Source: Dermabacter sp. (GTDB lineage: Bacteria; Actinomycetota; Actinomycetes; Actinomycetales; Dermabacteraceae). From it: DNA of 64,000 bases. The position numbers were made by a program, and so were the translations under genes. This document shows positions 18,041 through 27,237 of the stretch, one piece after another. Where the stretch lies: positions 124,001-188,000 of the forward strand of contig JAUNTX010000003.1 of NCBI GenBank assembly GCA_030538475.1, in the 5' to 3' direction. The first letter of the stretch is position 1, and each line of letters opens with the position of its first letter. The notes beneath the pieces were generated by a model that did no database searches, was not told where the DNA came from, and worked only from the letters and a program-made list of their open reading frames with translations.

Positions 18041-18664
18041 TCAGCGAGCGTAGTACTCGACCACGAGCGACACTTCGCAGGTCACGGGGACCTCGGAGCG
18101 CTTCGGGCGAGCCACGAGCTGCGCCTTGAGCTGGTCGAGCTCCACGGAAAGGTACGAGGGCACCGACGCCTGCACATCGGAGTTCGAGCCACCGGCGGCG
18201 AGCTCGAAGGCCTCGAGCGACTGCGAGGCGGGCTTGACCTGGATGGTCTGGCCCGGCTTCACGCGGTACGAGGGGATGTTGACGATCTTGCCGTCCACGA
18301 GGATGTGGCGGTGCGAGACGAACTGGCGGGCCTGCATGATCGTGCGGGCGAAGCCGGCACGCAGCACGAGGGCGTCCAGACGCATCTCGAGCAGCTCGAT
18401 CATCGACTCACCGGTGAGGCCCGGAAGCTTCTTGGCTTCCACGTAGGCGCGGTGCAGCTGCTTCTCGCGAAGCTGGTACTGGGCGCGCAGACGCTGCTTC
18501 TCGGTCAGACGAACCGCGTAGTCCGAGTTCGAACGGCGGCCACGACCGTGCTGGCCGGGCGGGTACGGGCGCTTCTCGAAGTACTTGACGGACTTCGGGG
18601 TGAGCGCAAGACCGAGCGCGCGCGACAGGCGCGCGGTACGGCGGGCTTTGGTGACACTGGTCAC
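18041..18664 (-). CDS. rpsD: 30S ribosomal protein S4
   Basis: S4 nucleates 30S assembly by binding the 5' domain of 16S rRNA. The 207-residue protein has RRTARLSRALGLALTPK and the S4 RNA-binding domain with DALVLRAGFARTIMQARQFV and HILVDGKIVNIPSYRV. The N-terminal region lacks the zinc-binding cysteines of the C+ form, so it is a C-minus S4. It stands alone, outside the alpha operon, as in other actinobacteria, with its own promoter upstream. Confidence 0.98.
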   Translation of the reverse strand: MTSVTKARRTARLSRALGLALTPKSVKYFEKRPYPPGQHGRGRRSNSDYAVRLTEKQRLRAQYQLREKQLHRAYVEAKKLPGLTGESMIELLEMRLDALVLRAGFARTIMQARQFVSHRHILVDGKIVNIPSYRVKPGQTIQVKPASQSLEAFELAAGGSNSDVQASVPSYLSVELDQLKAQLVARPKRSEVPVTCEVSLVVEYYAR

Positions 18665-18724
18665 GGAGGTTACCTCAATTTCGATGCGATGAATCCATTT
18701 GGGCAGCCGCGGATTCAGCGCACA

Positions 18725-18753
18725 ACATTACCGGGCTGCTGGGGCCCGCTCAA
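18725..18753 (-). promoter_or_regulatory. rpsD promoter
   Basis: On the minus strand TTGAGC and TAATGT are separated by exactly 17 bases. This gives a 5' leader of roughly 50-55 bases before the rpsD ATG at 18664. Confidence 0.6.
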
Positions 18754-18789
18754 CCGCGGCGCGGCAAACTCGCCCCGTCTCACCCTGTG

Positions 18790-20163
18790 TTATCCCTCAC
18801 CACCGCCGCGGGTGAGGGAGCGCAGGATCTCGAGCGACTTCTGAATCTGCGCTTCGCGGCCCCGGTCGGTGGGCTCGTAGTAGTCCACGCCCACGAGGTC
18901 GTCGGGCGCGTACTGCTGGGCGGCCACGGCGTGCGGGGCGTCGTGGGCGTACACGTAGCCCTCGCCGTGGCCGAGGCTCTTCGCCCCTGCATAGTGGCCG
19001 TCGCGGAGGTGATCGGGAACGAGCCGCCCCTTGCCCGCCCGGACGTCGGCCATCGCCCGGTTGATGCCGAGGTAGGCGGCGTTGGACTTCGGCGCGGTCG
19101 CGATGTGCACGACCGCTTGGGCGAGCGGGATGCGCCCCTCGGGCATCCCGAGCATCTGCACGGCCTGCATCGCGGCCACCGCGACCTGAAGTGCCGTCGG
19201 ATCGGCCATCCCCACCTCTTCGCTCGCGGCGATGACAACGCGCCGGGCGATGAAGCGGGGATCTTCGCCCGATTCGATCATGCGCGCGAGGTAATGCAGT
19301 GCCGCGTCCGGGTCGCTTCCGCGCATGGACTTGATGAAGGCGCTGATGACGTCGTAGTGCTGATCGCCCGCCCGGTCGTAGCTGAGGGCCGCCTGGTTGA
19401 CGGCCTGGGAGAGCAGGTCCGGCGTGATGGTCGCTTCCGGGCTCGCGAGTGCGGAGGCCGCGGCCGCTTCGAGGGCGGTCAGGGCCTTGCGGGCGTCGCC
19501 ACCGCTGAGGCGCACGAGCGTCGAGCGGGCCTCGTCACTCAGGCGCACGGCCCCGCCGAGCCCGCGTTCGTCCTCGAGGGCCTGCACGATGACCGCCTCG
19601 ATATCCGCCTCCGTGAGCGAGTTCAGCGTGAGCACGATGGAGCGCGACAGCAGTGGCGTGATGATCGAGAAGTAGGGGTTTTCCGTGGTGGCGGCCATGA
19701 GGGTCACCCAGCGGTTTTCGACCGACGGCAACAGTGCGTCCTGCTGTGACTTGTTGAAGCGGTGCACCTCGTCCACGAAGAGGATGGTTTCGCGCCCGGT
19801 GGTCCTCAGTCGAGAGCGGGCGGCGTCGATCACCTGGCGAATGTCCTTGACGCCCGCGAGGACCGCCGAGACCTCGACAAATTCGCGGTCCCCCGCCTGG
19901 GCCACGGCGTAGGCAATCGTGGTCTTGCCCGTGCCGGGTGGTCCCCACAGGATGATCGAGCTGGGGGCCGTGCGCGCATCGTCGGCGCTGATGAGGCGCC
20001 TGAGCGGGGAGCCCGCGCTCAGGGCCTCGGACTGGCCGAGCACATCGTCGAGGGTCGCGGGCCGCATCCGGGCCGCGAGCGGGGCGCGATGGTCCACGTT
20101 TCGGTCGGCGAGGGTGCGCGGGGCGGGCGCCTCGGGCTTGAGAGAGAAAAGGTCGTCGTCCAC
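18790..20163 (-). CDS. rarA: replication-associated recombination protein RarA (MgsA)
   Basis: RarA is a clamp-loader-like AAA ATPase acting at stalled replication forks. The 457-residue protein has Walker [11 protein letters not shown] near residue 75, Walker [17 protein letters not shown], sensor [10 protein letters not shown], and the C-terminal tetramerisation region with [25 protein letters not shown] sequence followed by the family end motif. It starts with GTG at 20163, 21 bases after pyrD, and is probably the last gene of the operon that begins at 22114. Confidence 0.95.
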   Translation of the reverse strand: MDDDLFSLKPEAPAPRTLADRNVDHRAPLAARMRPATLDDVLGQSEALSAGSPLRRLISADDARTAPSSIILWGPPGTGKTTIAYAVAQAGDREFVEVSAVLAGVKDIRQVIDAARSRLRTTGRETILFVDEVHRFNKSQQDALLPSVENRWVTLMAATTENPYFSIITPLLSRSIVLTLNSLTEADIEAVIVQALEDERGLGGAVRLSDEARSTLVRLSGGDARKALTALEAAAASALASPEATITPDLLSQAVNQAALSYDRAGDQHYDVISAFIKSMRGSDPDAALHYLARMIESGEDPRFIARRVVIAASEEVGMADPTALQVAVAAMQAVQMLGMPEGRIPLAQAVVHIATAPKSNAAYLGINRAMADVRAGKGRLVPDHLRDGHYAGAKSLGHGEGYVYAHDAPHAVAAQQYAPDDLVGVDYYEPTDRGREAQIQKSLEILRSLTRGGGEG

Positions 20164-20184
20164 TCCCCCAGCGTAGTCACCCGG

Positions 20185-21270
20185 CTAGGCGGCCAGCAGC
20201 CGGGCGAGGTCGCGGTGCACGCGGCCGGGCCACGCGGGCCCCTCGTAGATCATCGCGGTATAGCCCTGGACCAGGTCGGCGCCGAGGCGAAGGCGCTCGT
20301 GGGCGTCGGCCCCGGTCACCACCCCGCCGCACGAGATCAGGGCGAAGGTGTCCGCGCCCGCGAGACCCTCTTGACGCGCACGCTCGCGCTCATCCGCGAG
20401 CAGTCCCAACACCTCAAGCGAGCGCTCACGCAAGATGGGGCCGGACAGGCCCCCGGCGCCGATGCCCTCGATCGTGGCCGACGGCGCCTTGAGGGAGGCC
20501 GGGCGGGCGATGGTCGTGTTCGTGGCGATAACCCCGGCGAGCCCGAGCTCGAGCGCGAGGCGCAGGATTTCCCGTACATCGTCATCGTGGAGGTCCGGGG
20601 CGATCTTGACGAAGACGGGAACGCCCGCTGCATTGAAGAGCGTGGCTTCCAGGATCGGCCGCAGCTCGCTGGCCGCCTGGAGCGAGCGGAGGTTCGGGGT
20701 GTTCGGGGAGGAGACATTGACGGCGAGGTAGCTGGCGTGCGGGGCGAGGACCTTCGCACACGTCGCGTAGTCGGCCGCGGCGTCCTCGAGCGCCGTCACC
20801 TTGTTCTTGCCAATATTGACCCCGATGATCGCGCTCCGGCCCGCGCGGGTGCGGCGCACGCTAGCGAGCCTCTGGGCAACCGCCTCGGCGCCGTCGTTAT
20901 TGAAGCCCATCCGGTTGATGAGGGCGCTATCGCCGACGAGCCGGAAGGAGCGCGGCTTGTCGTTTCCCGGCTGCGGCTTCGGGGTGATCGTCCCGACCTC
21001 GACGTGCGTGTAGCCCATGTCGATGAGCGCGACGGGAATGTGCGCGTTCTTATCGAATCCGGCCGCGAGACCGAAGTGCCCAGGAAAGCGGAGCCCTGCA
21101 ACGACGGTGGGGCGGCTCGTGGTGCCGCGGCCAAACAGGGTGCGCAGCGTGGCGGGGCCGATCACCGGGATCGCGTGGAGCAGACCGAGGGCCTTGACCG
21201 TGGCCTCGTGGCAGAACTCGGGATCGAGTCGGCGAAGGACGTGCTGGAAAAAGGCGTGGTAAACGGTCAC
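20185..21270 (-). CDS. pyrD: dihydroorotate dehydrogenase (quinone), class 2
   Basis: PyrD oxidises dihydroorotate to orotate at the membrane, passing electrons to quinone. The 361-residue protein has the class 2 N-terminal helical extension (residues about 1-45), GLAAGFDKNAHIP, INRMGFNNDGAE, NVSSPNTPNLR with the catalytic serine, and VKIAPDL. The GTG at 21270 overlaps the stop of the upstream membrane-protein gene as GTGA, so that start is chosen over the long upstream frame. Confidence 0.95.
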   Translation of the reverse strand: MTVYHAFFQHVLRRLDPEFCHEATVKALGLLHAIPVIGPATLRTLFGRGTTSRPTVVAGLRFPGHFGLAAGFDKNAHIPVALIDMGYTHVEVGTITPKPQPGNDKPRSFRLVGDSALINRMGFNNDGAEAVAQRLASVRRTRAGRSAIIGVNIGKNKVTALEDAAADYATCAKVLAPHASYLAVNVSSPNTPNLRSLQAASELRPILEATLFNAAGVPVFVKIAPDLHDDDVREILRLALELGLAGVIATNTTIARPASLKAPSATIEGIGAGGLSGPILRERSLEVLGLLADERERARQEGLAGADTFALISCGGVVTGADAHERLRLGADLVQGYTAMIYEGPAWPGRVHRDLARLLAA

Positions 21271-21755
21271 TCGGCCATTGTACGAAGGCGCGAGCGGCCC
21301 ACGAGTACCGACGTCCCGGCGATGAGGGGAAGGGCGAGGGGAACGTAGCCGTAACCGGCGCCGAAGTGCGACCACACGGTGTCGTCCGCGAAAAGCTCGG
21401 GGTGGGTGATGCTCAGGGTGCCGACGACGAGGACGCCCGCGAGTTCGAGGCCGACGAGGGCGAGGATCCAGCCCGTTTGGGGGCGGCGCCTCGCCAAGAG
21501 CACGGTGAGGGCCAGGTAGGTGAGGGCGGCGGCGCACGACAGGGCGTAGGCGAGCGGCGCGGCGTCGAAGTCCCGTACGATCTGGACGAGCGAGCGGGCC
21601 GTGGCCGAGAGCGCGAAGATGCCGTAGACCGCGACGAGGACGATCCGAAAGCCGCGCGAGGCGGGGGCGGCGGACGAGGCGGGCACCGGTGCCGTCGGCC
21701 GCTTATCAGCGCGACTCGTGTTCTCGGCAGCACTCAAGTTCTCAGCGCCGCTCAT
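21267..21755 (-). CDS. predicted four-helix membrane protein, unknown function
   Basis: I do not recognise a named family for this 162-residue protein. After a polar N-terminus of about 40 residues rich in Ala, Ser and Thr, four hydrophobic helices follow (FRIVLVAVYGIFALSA, YALSCAAALTYLALTVLLA, WILALVGLELAGVLVVG, YVPLALPLIAGTSVLVG). Short membrane proteins of this kind often precede pyrD in actinobacteria. It overlaps its neighbours on both sides by ATGA and GTGA, so it is made together with PyrD. Confidence 0.75.
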   Translation of the reverse strand: MSGAENLSAAENTSRADKRPTAPVPASSAAPASRGFRIVLVAVYGIFALSATARSLVQIVRDFDAAPLAYALSCAAALTYLALTVLLARRRPQTGWILALVGLELAGVLVVGTLSITHPELFADDTVWSHFGAGYGYVPLALPLIAGTSVLVGRSRLRTMAE

Positions 21756-22114
21756 GCGAAGCCTCCCGCCCAGATCTGCGGCAAGCGGTAGGCGAGCACG
21801 AGGGACGTGGCGGCGATGAGCCCGATAGCGAGCGAGCCCCACCGGGTGCGTTCAATGAAGGAGAGGTAGATCCCGGCAATCGGCAGGGCGATGCCGGTCA
21901 GCAGATAGCCCCAGAAGGTCACGGCCTCGGTGGGTCCACCGGAGACGGCGGCCTTGACGAGCAGGGCGAGTGCGGCGAGCAGCCAGGTGGCCGACAGGGC
22001 GGCGGCGCCGCCCATGAGGAGGAGATCGGCGGCGAGCGAGCGCACGACGTAGACGAGGGCGAGGGCCACGAGCGCCCCGCTCACCAGATACAGCGCCACC
22101 ATGACGATGCTCAT
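21752..22114 (-). CDS. small membrane protein, first gene of the pyrD-rarA operon
   Basis: This 120-residue hydrophobic protein has about four membrane segments, beginning MSIVMVALYLVSGALVALAL. A fourth segment is followed by RTRWGSLAIGLIAATSLVLA. The ATG at 22114 has AAGGAA nine bases upstream; the frame extends to 22192 but that part runs into the pepA promoter region. No function can be assigned. It heads an operon with the next membrane protein, pyrD and rarA, divergent from pepA. Confidence 0.75.
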   Translation of the reverse strand: MSIVMVALYLVSGALVALALVYVVRSLAADLLLMGGAAALSATWLLAALALLVKAAVSGGPTEAVTFWGYLLTGIALPIAGIYLSFIERTRWGSLAIGLIAATSLVLAYRLPQIWAGGFA

Positions 22115-22176
22115 TCGCGCCGATTCCTTCTTTCTTCCCAGTTCAGAGTGTGCGTCCAGCCATGCGCGGGCACTCA

Positions 22177-22204
22177 TGGACCCCCAAGACACCTCCCCTA
22201 CGAT
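22177..22204 (+). promoter_or_regulatory. pepA promoter, apparently leaderless
   Basis: TGGACC and TACGAT are 16 bases apart, and TACGAT ends six bases before the pepA ATG. No Shine-Dalgarno sequence lies in between, so the transcript should begin at the start codon. Confidence 0.6.
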
Positions 22205-22210
22205 AGGCGC

Positions 22211-23680
22211 ATGACAGATATTTCTCTCACGATTGCCACCGTTGAATCAGTCACGGCCGATGTCCTGGTCGTTCCCCTCCTCAAGGGTGAGGATTCCGCC
22301 CCCGCCAGCCCGGTGGGCCTGCCGTCCCTCGCCGACGCCTTTGCCGCCGTGAACGCCTCCGGCGGCAACGGTTCCGTCGCGAAGATTCCCGCCCCCTCGA
22401 GCTTCGGCGTGCCGGTCATCCTCGGCGTGGGCCTCGGCGAAAGCACGCTCGAAGACGTGAGCGTCGAAAGCATCCGCACGGCCTTCGGATCCGCCGTGCG
22501 GGCCCTGCAGGGTGTCGGCAGCGCCGCCCTCTCGTTCCCGGCAGCCGATGCCGCGCAGCTCGCCGCCGCCCTCGAAGGCGCGGCCTTCGGCGCGTACAAC
22601 TACCTCGAGCACAAGTCGAAGGCGACCGAGAAGAAGACACCGCTGCAGAAGGTGTCGCTGCTGGTCGCGGACAAGAAGGAACAGAAGGCCCTCGCGCCCG
22701 CCCTCGAGCGCGCCCGCCTGCTGGCCGAGGGCGTACACCTCGTGCGCGACCTCGTGAACACCCCCTCGAACCTGCTGTTCCCTGAATCCTTCGCGCAAAA
22801 GGCGAAGGAACTGACGAAGAAGCTGCCCATCGAGGTCGAGGTTCTCGACGAGAAGGCACTGACCGCCGGTGGGTACGGCGGCATCGTCGGCGTCGGGCAG
22901 GGCTCGCACCGCGGCCCCCGCCTCGTCAAGCTCACCTACTCGCCCCGCAAGGCGTCGCGCCACGTGGCGCTTGTGGGCAAGGGCATCACGTTCGATACCG
23001 GCGGCATCTCCATCAAGCCCGCCGCGGGCATGGAAGACATGACGATGGACATGGGCGGCGCCGCCGCCGTGCTCGGCGCGACCGTCACCGCGGCCGCGCT
23101 CGGTCTCGATGTCAAGGTCACGACCTTCCTGGCCCTGGCCGAAAACATGCCCGGCGGCGGCGCCCAGCGCCCCGGCGATGTGGTGACGATGCGCAACGGC
23201 ACGACGGTGGAGGTGCTCAACACCGACGCCGAAGGCCGCATGGTCATGGCCGACGCCCTCGTGGACGCAGCAGCCCTCGAGCCCGATCTCCTCATCGACG
23301 TGGCCACTCTGACCGGCGCAGCGATGGTGGCCCTTGGCTCGCGGACCGCGGCGATCATGGGCACCGATGAAGCGCGCGCGCTCGTCGTGGAGGCTGCGGA
23401 GGCAAGCGGCGAGGCCATGTGGCCCATGCCGTTCCCCTCGGAGCTGCGCGAAGCGCTCGATGGCCGCGTGGCCGATCTGCGCAACATCGGCGACCGGATG
23501 GGCGGCGCGCTCAGCGCGGGCATCTTCCTGTCCGAGTTCGTCGAGGACGTGCCGTGGGCCCACATCGATATCGCGGGCCCGGCCTTCACCTCGAAGGCCC
23601 ACGGCTACACCCCCGTCGGCGGTACCGGCGTGAGCCTGCGCACCCTCGTCGAGGTCCTTGAGCGCGAAGCCGGCAAGTAG
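22211..23680 (+). CDS. pepA: leucyl aminopeptidase (M17 family)
   Basis: This cytosolic two-metal aminopeptidase releases N-terminal residues from peptides. The 489-residue protein has a variable N-terminal domain and the catalytic C-terminal domain with VGKGITFDTGGISIKP (metal-binding Lys and Asp) and the signature NTDAEGR, which holds metal and catalytic residues. The ATG at 22211 is the first start after the promoter; the long frame upstream overlaps the divergent membrane-protein promoter. A strong hairpin follows the stop. Confidence 0.95.
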   Translation: MTDISLTIATVESVTADVLVVPLLKGEDSAPASPVGLPSLADAFAAVNASGGNGSVAKIPAPSSFGVPVILGVGLGESTLEDVSVESIRTAFGSAVRALQGVGSAALSFPAADAAQLAAALEGAAFGAYNYLEHKSKATEKKTPLQKVSLLVADKKEQKALAPALERARLLAEGVHLVRDLVNTPSNLLFPESFAQKAKELTKKLPIEVEVLDEKALTAGGYGGIVGVGQGSHRGPRLVKLTYSPRKASRHVALVGKGITFDTGGISIKPAAGMEDMTMDMGGAAAVLGATVTAAALGLDVKVTTFLALAENMPGGGAQRPGDVVTMRNGTTVEVLNTDAEGRMVMADALVDAAALEPDLLIDVATLTGAAMVALGSRTAAIMGTDEARALVVEAAEASGEAMWPMPFPSELREALDGRVADLRNIGDRMGGALSAGIFLSEFVEDVPWAHIDIAGPAFTSKAHGYTPVGGTGVSLRTLVEVLEREAGK

Positions 23681-23735
23681 CACAAACTCGTGGCGGCTCC
23701 CGGGACTCTAGGGAACTGACCACACTTTTGCACCG

Positions 23736-23772
23736 GGGCACCGAGCTGGAGCAGCATTCCAGTTCGGTGCCC
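23736..23772 (+). terminator. 15-bp hairpin downstream of pepA
   Basis: GGGCACCGAGCTGGA and TCCAGTTCGGTGCCC pair over 15 positions (one G-T) around a 7-base loop. No T-run follows, so it is either a hairpin-only terminator or an mRNA-stabilising structure between pepA and lpdA. Confidence 0.65.
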
Positions 23773-23903
23773 TAGCATGTGTACGTGCACGGCTTTCGCG
23801 CTCCCGCCTTGAATCGCGGGCGTTGCCGGTCGTGACGTCGATCCGCGGAAACTTCGCCGTTCCCGCGAGGCATCCACACCAGACGAAAGCTAGGGAGCTT
23901 AAC

Positions 23904-25313
23904 GTGGCGGAATCCTCCACTGACCAGAAGTTCGACATCGTCATCCTGGGAGGTGGCAGTGGCGGCTACGCGGCCGCTCTGCGCGCGACCCAGCTGGGCA
24001 AGCGCGTTGCGCTCGTGGAAAAGGACAAGGTGGGCGGCACGTGCCTGCATCGCGGCTGCGTCCCCACGAAGGCGCTGCTGCACGTGGGCGAGATCGCCGA
24101 TACTCCCGCCGAAGCGAAGGCCGTGGGCCTCGAGATGTCGGTGAGCGCGATTGACGCCGCGAAGATGCTGGACTTCAAGGACAAGATCATCGGACGCCTC
24201 TACAAGGGCCTCCAGGGCCTCGTCGGCGCGAGCGGCGCGACCCTCGTGAACGGCTTCGGGCGTCTGACGAGCCCCACCACCGTCGAGGTGACGGGCGAAG
24301 ACGGCCAGAAGCAGACCCTGACCGGCGATCAGATCATCCTCGCCTCCGGCTCCGTGTCGAAGACCCTGCCCGGCCTTGAGCTCGGCGGCCGCATCATCGA
24401 CTCGGAGATGGCGCTGCAGCTGCCCGAGGTTCCGAAGCGTCCGATCATCCTCGGCGGCGGCGTCATCGGCGTCGAGTTCGCCTCGGTGTGGAAGTCGCTC
24501 GGCGCCGAAAAGGTGACGATCATCGAGGGCCTGCCCCACCTGGTCGCCAACGAAGACGAATCGCTCTCCAAGGCTCTCGAGCGGGCGTTCAAGAAGCGCA
24601 AGATCGACTACTCGCTCGGCGTGTTCTTCGAGAAGGCGGAACAGACCGATTCTGGCGTCACGGTGACCCTCGCCAACGGCACCCAGTACGAGGGTGACTA
24701 CCTCCTTGTGGCCGTGGGCCGCGGCCCGAACACGAAGGACATGGGCTACGAAGAGCAGGGCATCGAGATGGATCGCGGCTTCGTGCTCGCGAACAAGGAG
24801 ACCCTGCAGACCAACGTGCCGAACGTCTACGCCGTGGGCGACATCGTTCCCGGCCTGCAGCTCGCTCACCGAGGCTTCCAGCAGGGCATCTTCGTGGCCG
24901 AACACATCGCCGGCCTGAACCCGCAGCCGATCGTCGAGTCCGGCATTCCCCGCGTCACCTACTGCGAGCCGAACGTGGGCTCCGTGGGCCTCACGCAGAA
25001 GCAGGCCGAAGAGAAGTACGGCAAGGATGCCGTGGCCACCTACGAATACAACCTTGGCGGCAACGGCAAGTCGCAGATTCTCGGCACGCAGGGCTTCATC
25101 AAGCTCGTGCGCGAGAAGGACGGCCCCATCGTCGGCATTCACATGATCGGCTCGCGCCTGTCCGAACAGATTGGCGAGGCGCAGCTCATCGTCAACTGGG
25201 AGGCGGAGCCGGAGGATGTGGCGTCGCTCATCCACGCCCACCCCACCCAGAACGAAGCCATGGGCGAGGCCGCGCTTGCGCTCGCCGGCAAGCCGCTTCA
25301 CGCCCACGCCTGA
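23904..25313 (+). CDS. lpdA: dihydrolipoyl dehydrogenase (E3)
   Basis: LpdA reoxidises lipoyl groups of 2-oxoacid dehydrogenase complexes, passing electrons via FAD to NAD+. The 469-residue protein has FAD-binding GGGSGGYAAAL, the redox disulfide Cys47/Cys52 in GGTCLHRGCVPTK, an NAD-binding motif ILGGGVIGVEFAS and the C-terminal active-site His in HAHPTQNEA. The GTG at 23904 is preceded by AGGGAG; the upstream frame (from 23823) lacks a comparable site. It is followed 18 bases later by the E2 gene. Confidence 0.96.
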   Translation: MAESSTDQKFDIVILGGGSGGYAAALRATQLGKRVALVEKDKVGGTCLHRGCVPTKALLHVGEIADTPAEAKAVGLEMSVSAIDAAKMLDFKDKIIGRLYKGLQGLVGASGATLVNGFGRLTSPTTVEVTGEDGQKQTLTGDQIILASGSVSKTLPGLELGGRIIDSEMALQLPEVPKRPIILGGGVIGVEFASVWKSLGAEKVTIIEGLPHLVANEDESLSKALERAFKKRKIDYSLGVFFEKAEQTDSGVTVTLANGTQYEGDYLLVAVGRGPNTKDMGYEEQGIEMDRGFVLANKETLQTNVPNVYAVGDIVPGLQLAHRGFQQGIFVAEHIAGLNPQPIVESGIPRVTYCEPNVGSVGLTQKQAEEKYGKDAVATYEYNLGGNGKSQILGTQGFIKLVREKDGPIVGIHMIGSRLSEQIGEAQLIVNWEAEPEDVASLIHAHPTQNEAMGEAALALAGKPLHAHA

Positions 25314-25331
25314 TCCCAGGAGGAACACTTC

Positions 25332-27083
25332 ATGTCTGAAATCATCAAGATGCCGGCTCTCGGCGAATCCGTCTCCGAAGGCACCGTCACCCGGTGGCTC
25401 AAGGAGGTGGGCGAAAGCGTCGAGGTCGATGAGCCGCTGCTCGAGGTCTCGACCGACAAGGTCGACACCGAGATCCCCTCCCCCGTGGCTGGCGTGCTCG
25501 AAAAGATCATCGTGGGCGAAGACGAGGACGCCGATGTTGGCGCCGACCTTGCCGTGATCGGTGACGGCTCCGGCGCCGAGTCCTCGGACGCCCCTCAGTC
25601 CTCCGAATCCTCGGCTGCCGCGGAAGAGTCCGAGGCACCTGCCGAGGATCTCGCCTCGGACGAAACTGCTGCCCCGTCGACCGAACAGTCCGCTCCGCAG
25701 ACCGACGCTTCGGCGTCCTCCGCGAGCGAAGGCAGTGGCGACGGCGAAGAGATCACGATGCCCGCCCTCGGCGAGTCCGTCTCCTCCGGCACGGTGACGC
25801 GCTGGCTCAAGGAGGTGGGCGAAGAGGTCGAGGTCGATGAGCCGCTGCTCGAGGTCTCCACGGACAAGGTGGATACCGAGGTTCCCTCCCCAGTGGCCGG
25901 TGTGCTGCAGAAGATTCTCGTGAACGAGGACGACGAAGCCGACGTCGGCGCTGTCCTCGCGATCATCGGCTCGGGCGCTCCCGCTGCCTCGAGCGACGAG
26001 TCCGCCCCGGCGCCGAAGGAAGCTCCGGCTCCCAAGGAAGCCCCCGCACCGTCGGCCGCACCCGAGGCACCTGCCGCGGCTCCCGCTCCGGCGGCATCCA
26101 CGCATGAGGCGGCCAGCGAGGCCGTGTCTTCGAGCGACGACGCGAGCGCGTACGTGACGCCGATTGTGCGCAAGCTGGCCAACGACAACGGCATCGACCT
26201 GTCCGCACTGTCGGGCTCCGGTGTCGGTGGGCGCGTGCGCAAGCAGGACGTGCAGGAGGCCATCGAGAAGAAGAAGGCCGACGTGGCGAAGGCGGCCGCT
26301 CCTGCGGCGGCGAGCCCCGCTCCCGCGGCAGCGAAGAAGGCCGCCCCGACCGTCGAGGTGTCCGCCCTGCGCGGCACCGAGGAGAAGATGACGCGCCTGC
26401 GCAAGATCGTGGCGTCCCGCATGGTCGAGTCGCTTCAGACCCAGGCGCAGCTCACGACCGCGGTCGAGGTCGATATGACCCGGATCGCGAGCCTGCGCAC
26501 CAAGGCGAAGGACGAGTTCGCGGCCCGCGAGAATGCGAAGCTCACCTTCCTGCCGTTCATCATGCAGGCGGCCGTGGAGGCGCTCAAGGCGCATCCGAAG
26601 CTCAATGCCGAAATCGCGGGCGACATGATCAAGTACCACGGTGTCGAGAACATCGGCATGGCCGCTGACACCGAGCGCGGCCTCGTGGTGCCGGTCATCA
26701 AGAACGCGGGCGATCTCAACCTTGCGGGCCTCGCACGCCAGATCGGCGAGCTGGGTGCTAAGGCGAAGAACAACAAGCTGGGCCCGGACGATCTGCAGGG
26801 CGCCACGTTCACGATCACGAACACCGGTTCGGGCGGCGCGCTGTTTGACACGCCAATCGTTCCGAACCCGCAGGTGGGCATCCTTGGCTGCGGCACGATC
26901 GTGAAGCGCCCGGCCGTGGTGCGCGATGCGGACGGTAACGAGACCATCGGCATCCGTTCGATGATGTACCTGTTCCTCAGCTACGATCACCGCCTCGTGG
27001 ACGGTGGGGATGCGGCTCGCTTCCTCACCACCATGAAGAAGCGCCTCGAAGACGGCGCCTTCGAGGGGGACCTCGGACTGTAA
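25332..27083 (+). CDS. sucB: dihydrolipoyl acyltransferase E2 of a 2-oxoacid dehydrogenase complex
   Basis: This 583-residue E2 carries two lipoyl domains with attachment lysines K43 and K179 (each in VSTDKVDTE), separated by Ala/Pro/Glu/Ser-rich linkers, then a peripheral-subunit-binding domain ([20 protein letters not shown]) and the catalytic domain with active-site His553 in [10 protein letters not shown]. It is usually named succinyltransferase in actinobacteria, where the same E2 serves the pyruvate complex and often the 2-oxoglutarate complex, so substrate is not settled by sequence. It starts after AGGAGG in an operon with lpdA; lipB and lipA are 1.6-2.4 kb away. Confidence 0.93.
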   Translation: MSEIIKMPALGESVSEGTVTRWLKEVGESVEVDEPLLEVSTDKVDTEIPSPVAGVLEKIIVGEDEDADVGADLAVIGDGSGAESSDAPQSSESSAAAEESEAPAEDLASDETAAPSTEQSAPQTDASASSASEGSGDGEEITMPALGESVSSGTVTRWLKEVGEEVEVDEPLLEVSTDKVDTEVPSPVAGVLQKILVNEDDEADVGAVLAIIGSGAPAASSDESAPAPKEAPAPKEAPAPSAAPEAPAAAPAPAASTHEAASEAVSSSDDASAYVTPIVRKLANDNGIDLSALSGSGVGGRVRKQDVQEAIEKKKADVAKAAAPAAASPAPAAAKKAAPTVEVSALRGTEEKMTRLRKIVASRMVESLQTQAQLTTAVEVDMTRIASLRTKAKDEFAARENAKLTFLPFIMQAAVEALKAHPKLNAEIAGDMIKYHGVENIGMAADTERGLVVPVIKNAGDLNLAGLARQIGELGAKAKNNKLGPDDLQGATFTITNTGSGGALFDTPIVPNPQVGILGCGTIVKRPAVVRDADGNETIGIRSMMYLFLSYDHRLVDGGDAARFLTTMKKRLEDGAFEGDLGL

Positions 27084-27147
27084 GGCCTTCGGGAGACCTG
27101 ACACTTCTTCGGGAACCCCGACTCCTCCCTCGGGAGCCTTGTCGATC

Positions 27148-27192
27148 ACGGCCCCGTTCGCGGCATCTCTGGATGCTCGCGGGCGGGGCCGT
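27148..27192. terminator. hairpin between the convergent E2 and kinase-like genes
   Basis: ACGGCCCCG and CGGGGCCGT form the outer stem and GCATC/GATGC the inner stem. The T content after it on the plus strand is modest (CTTCGTCT). Its position between two convergent stops suggests a shared terminator. Confidence 0.55.
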
Positions 27193-27237
27193 CTTCGTCT
27201 GCCCGCGAACCGCCGTCGGCCCTGAGGCGTCACCAGC

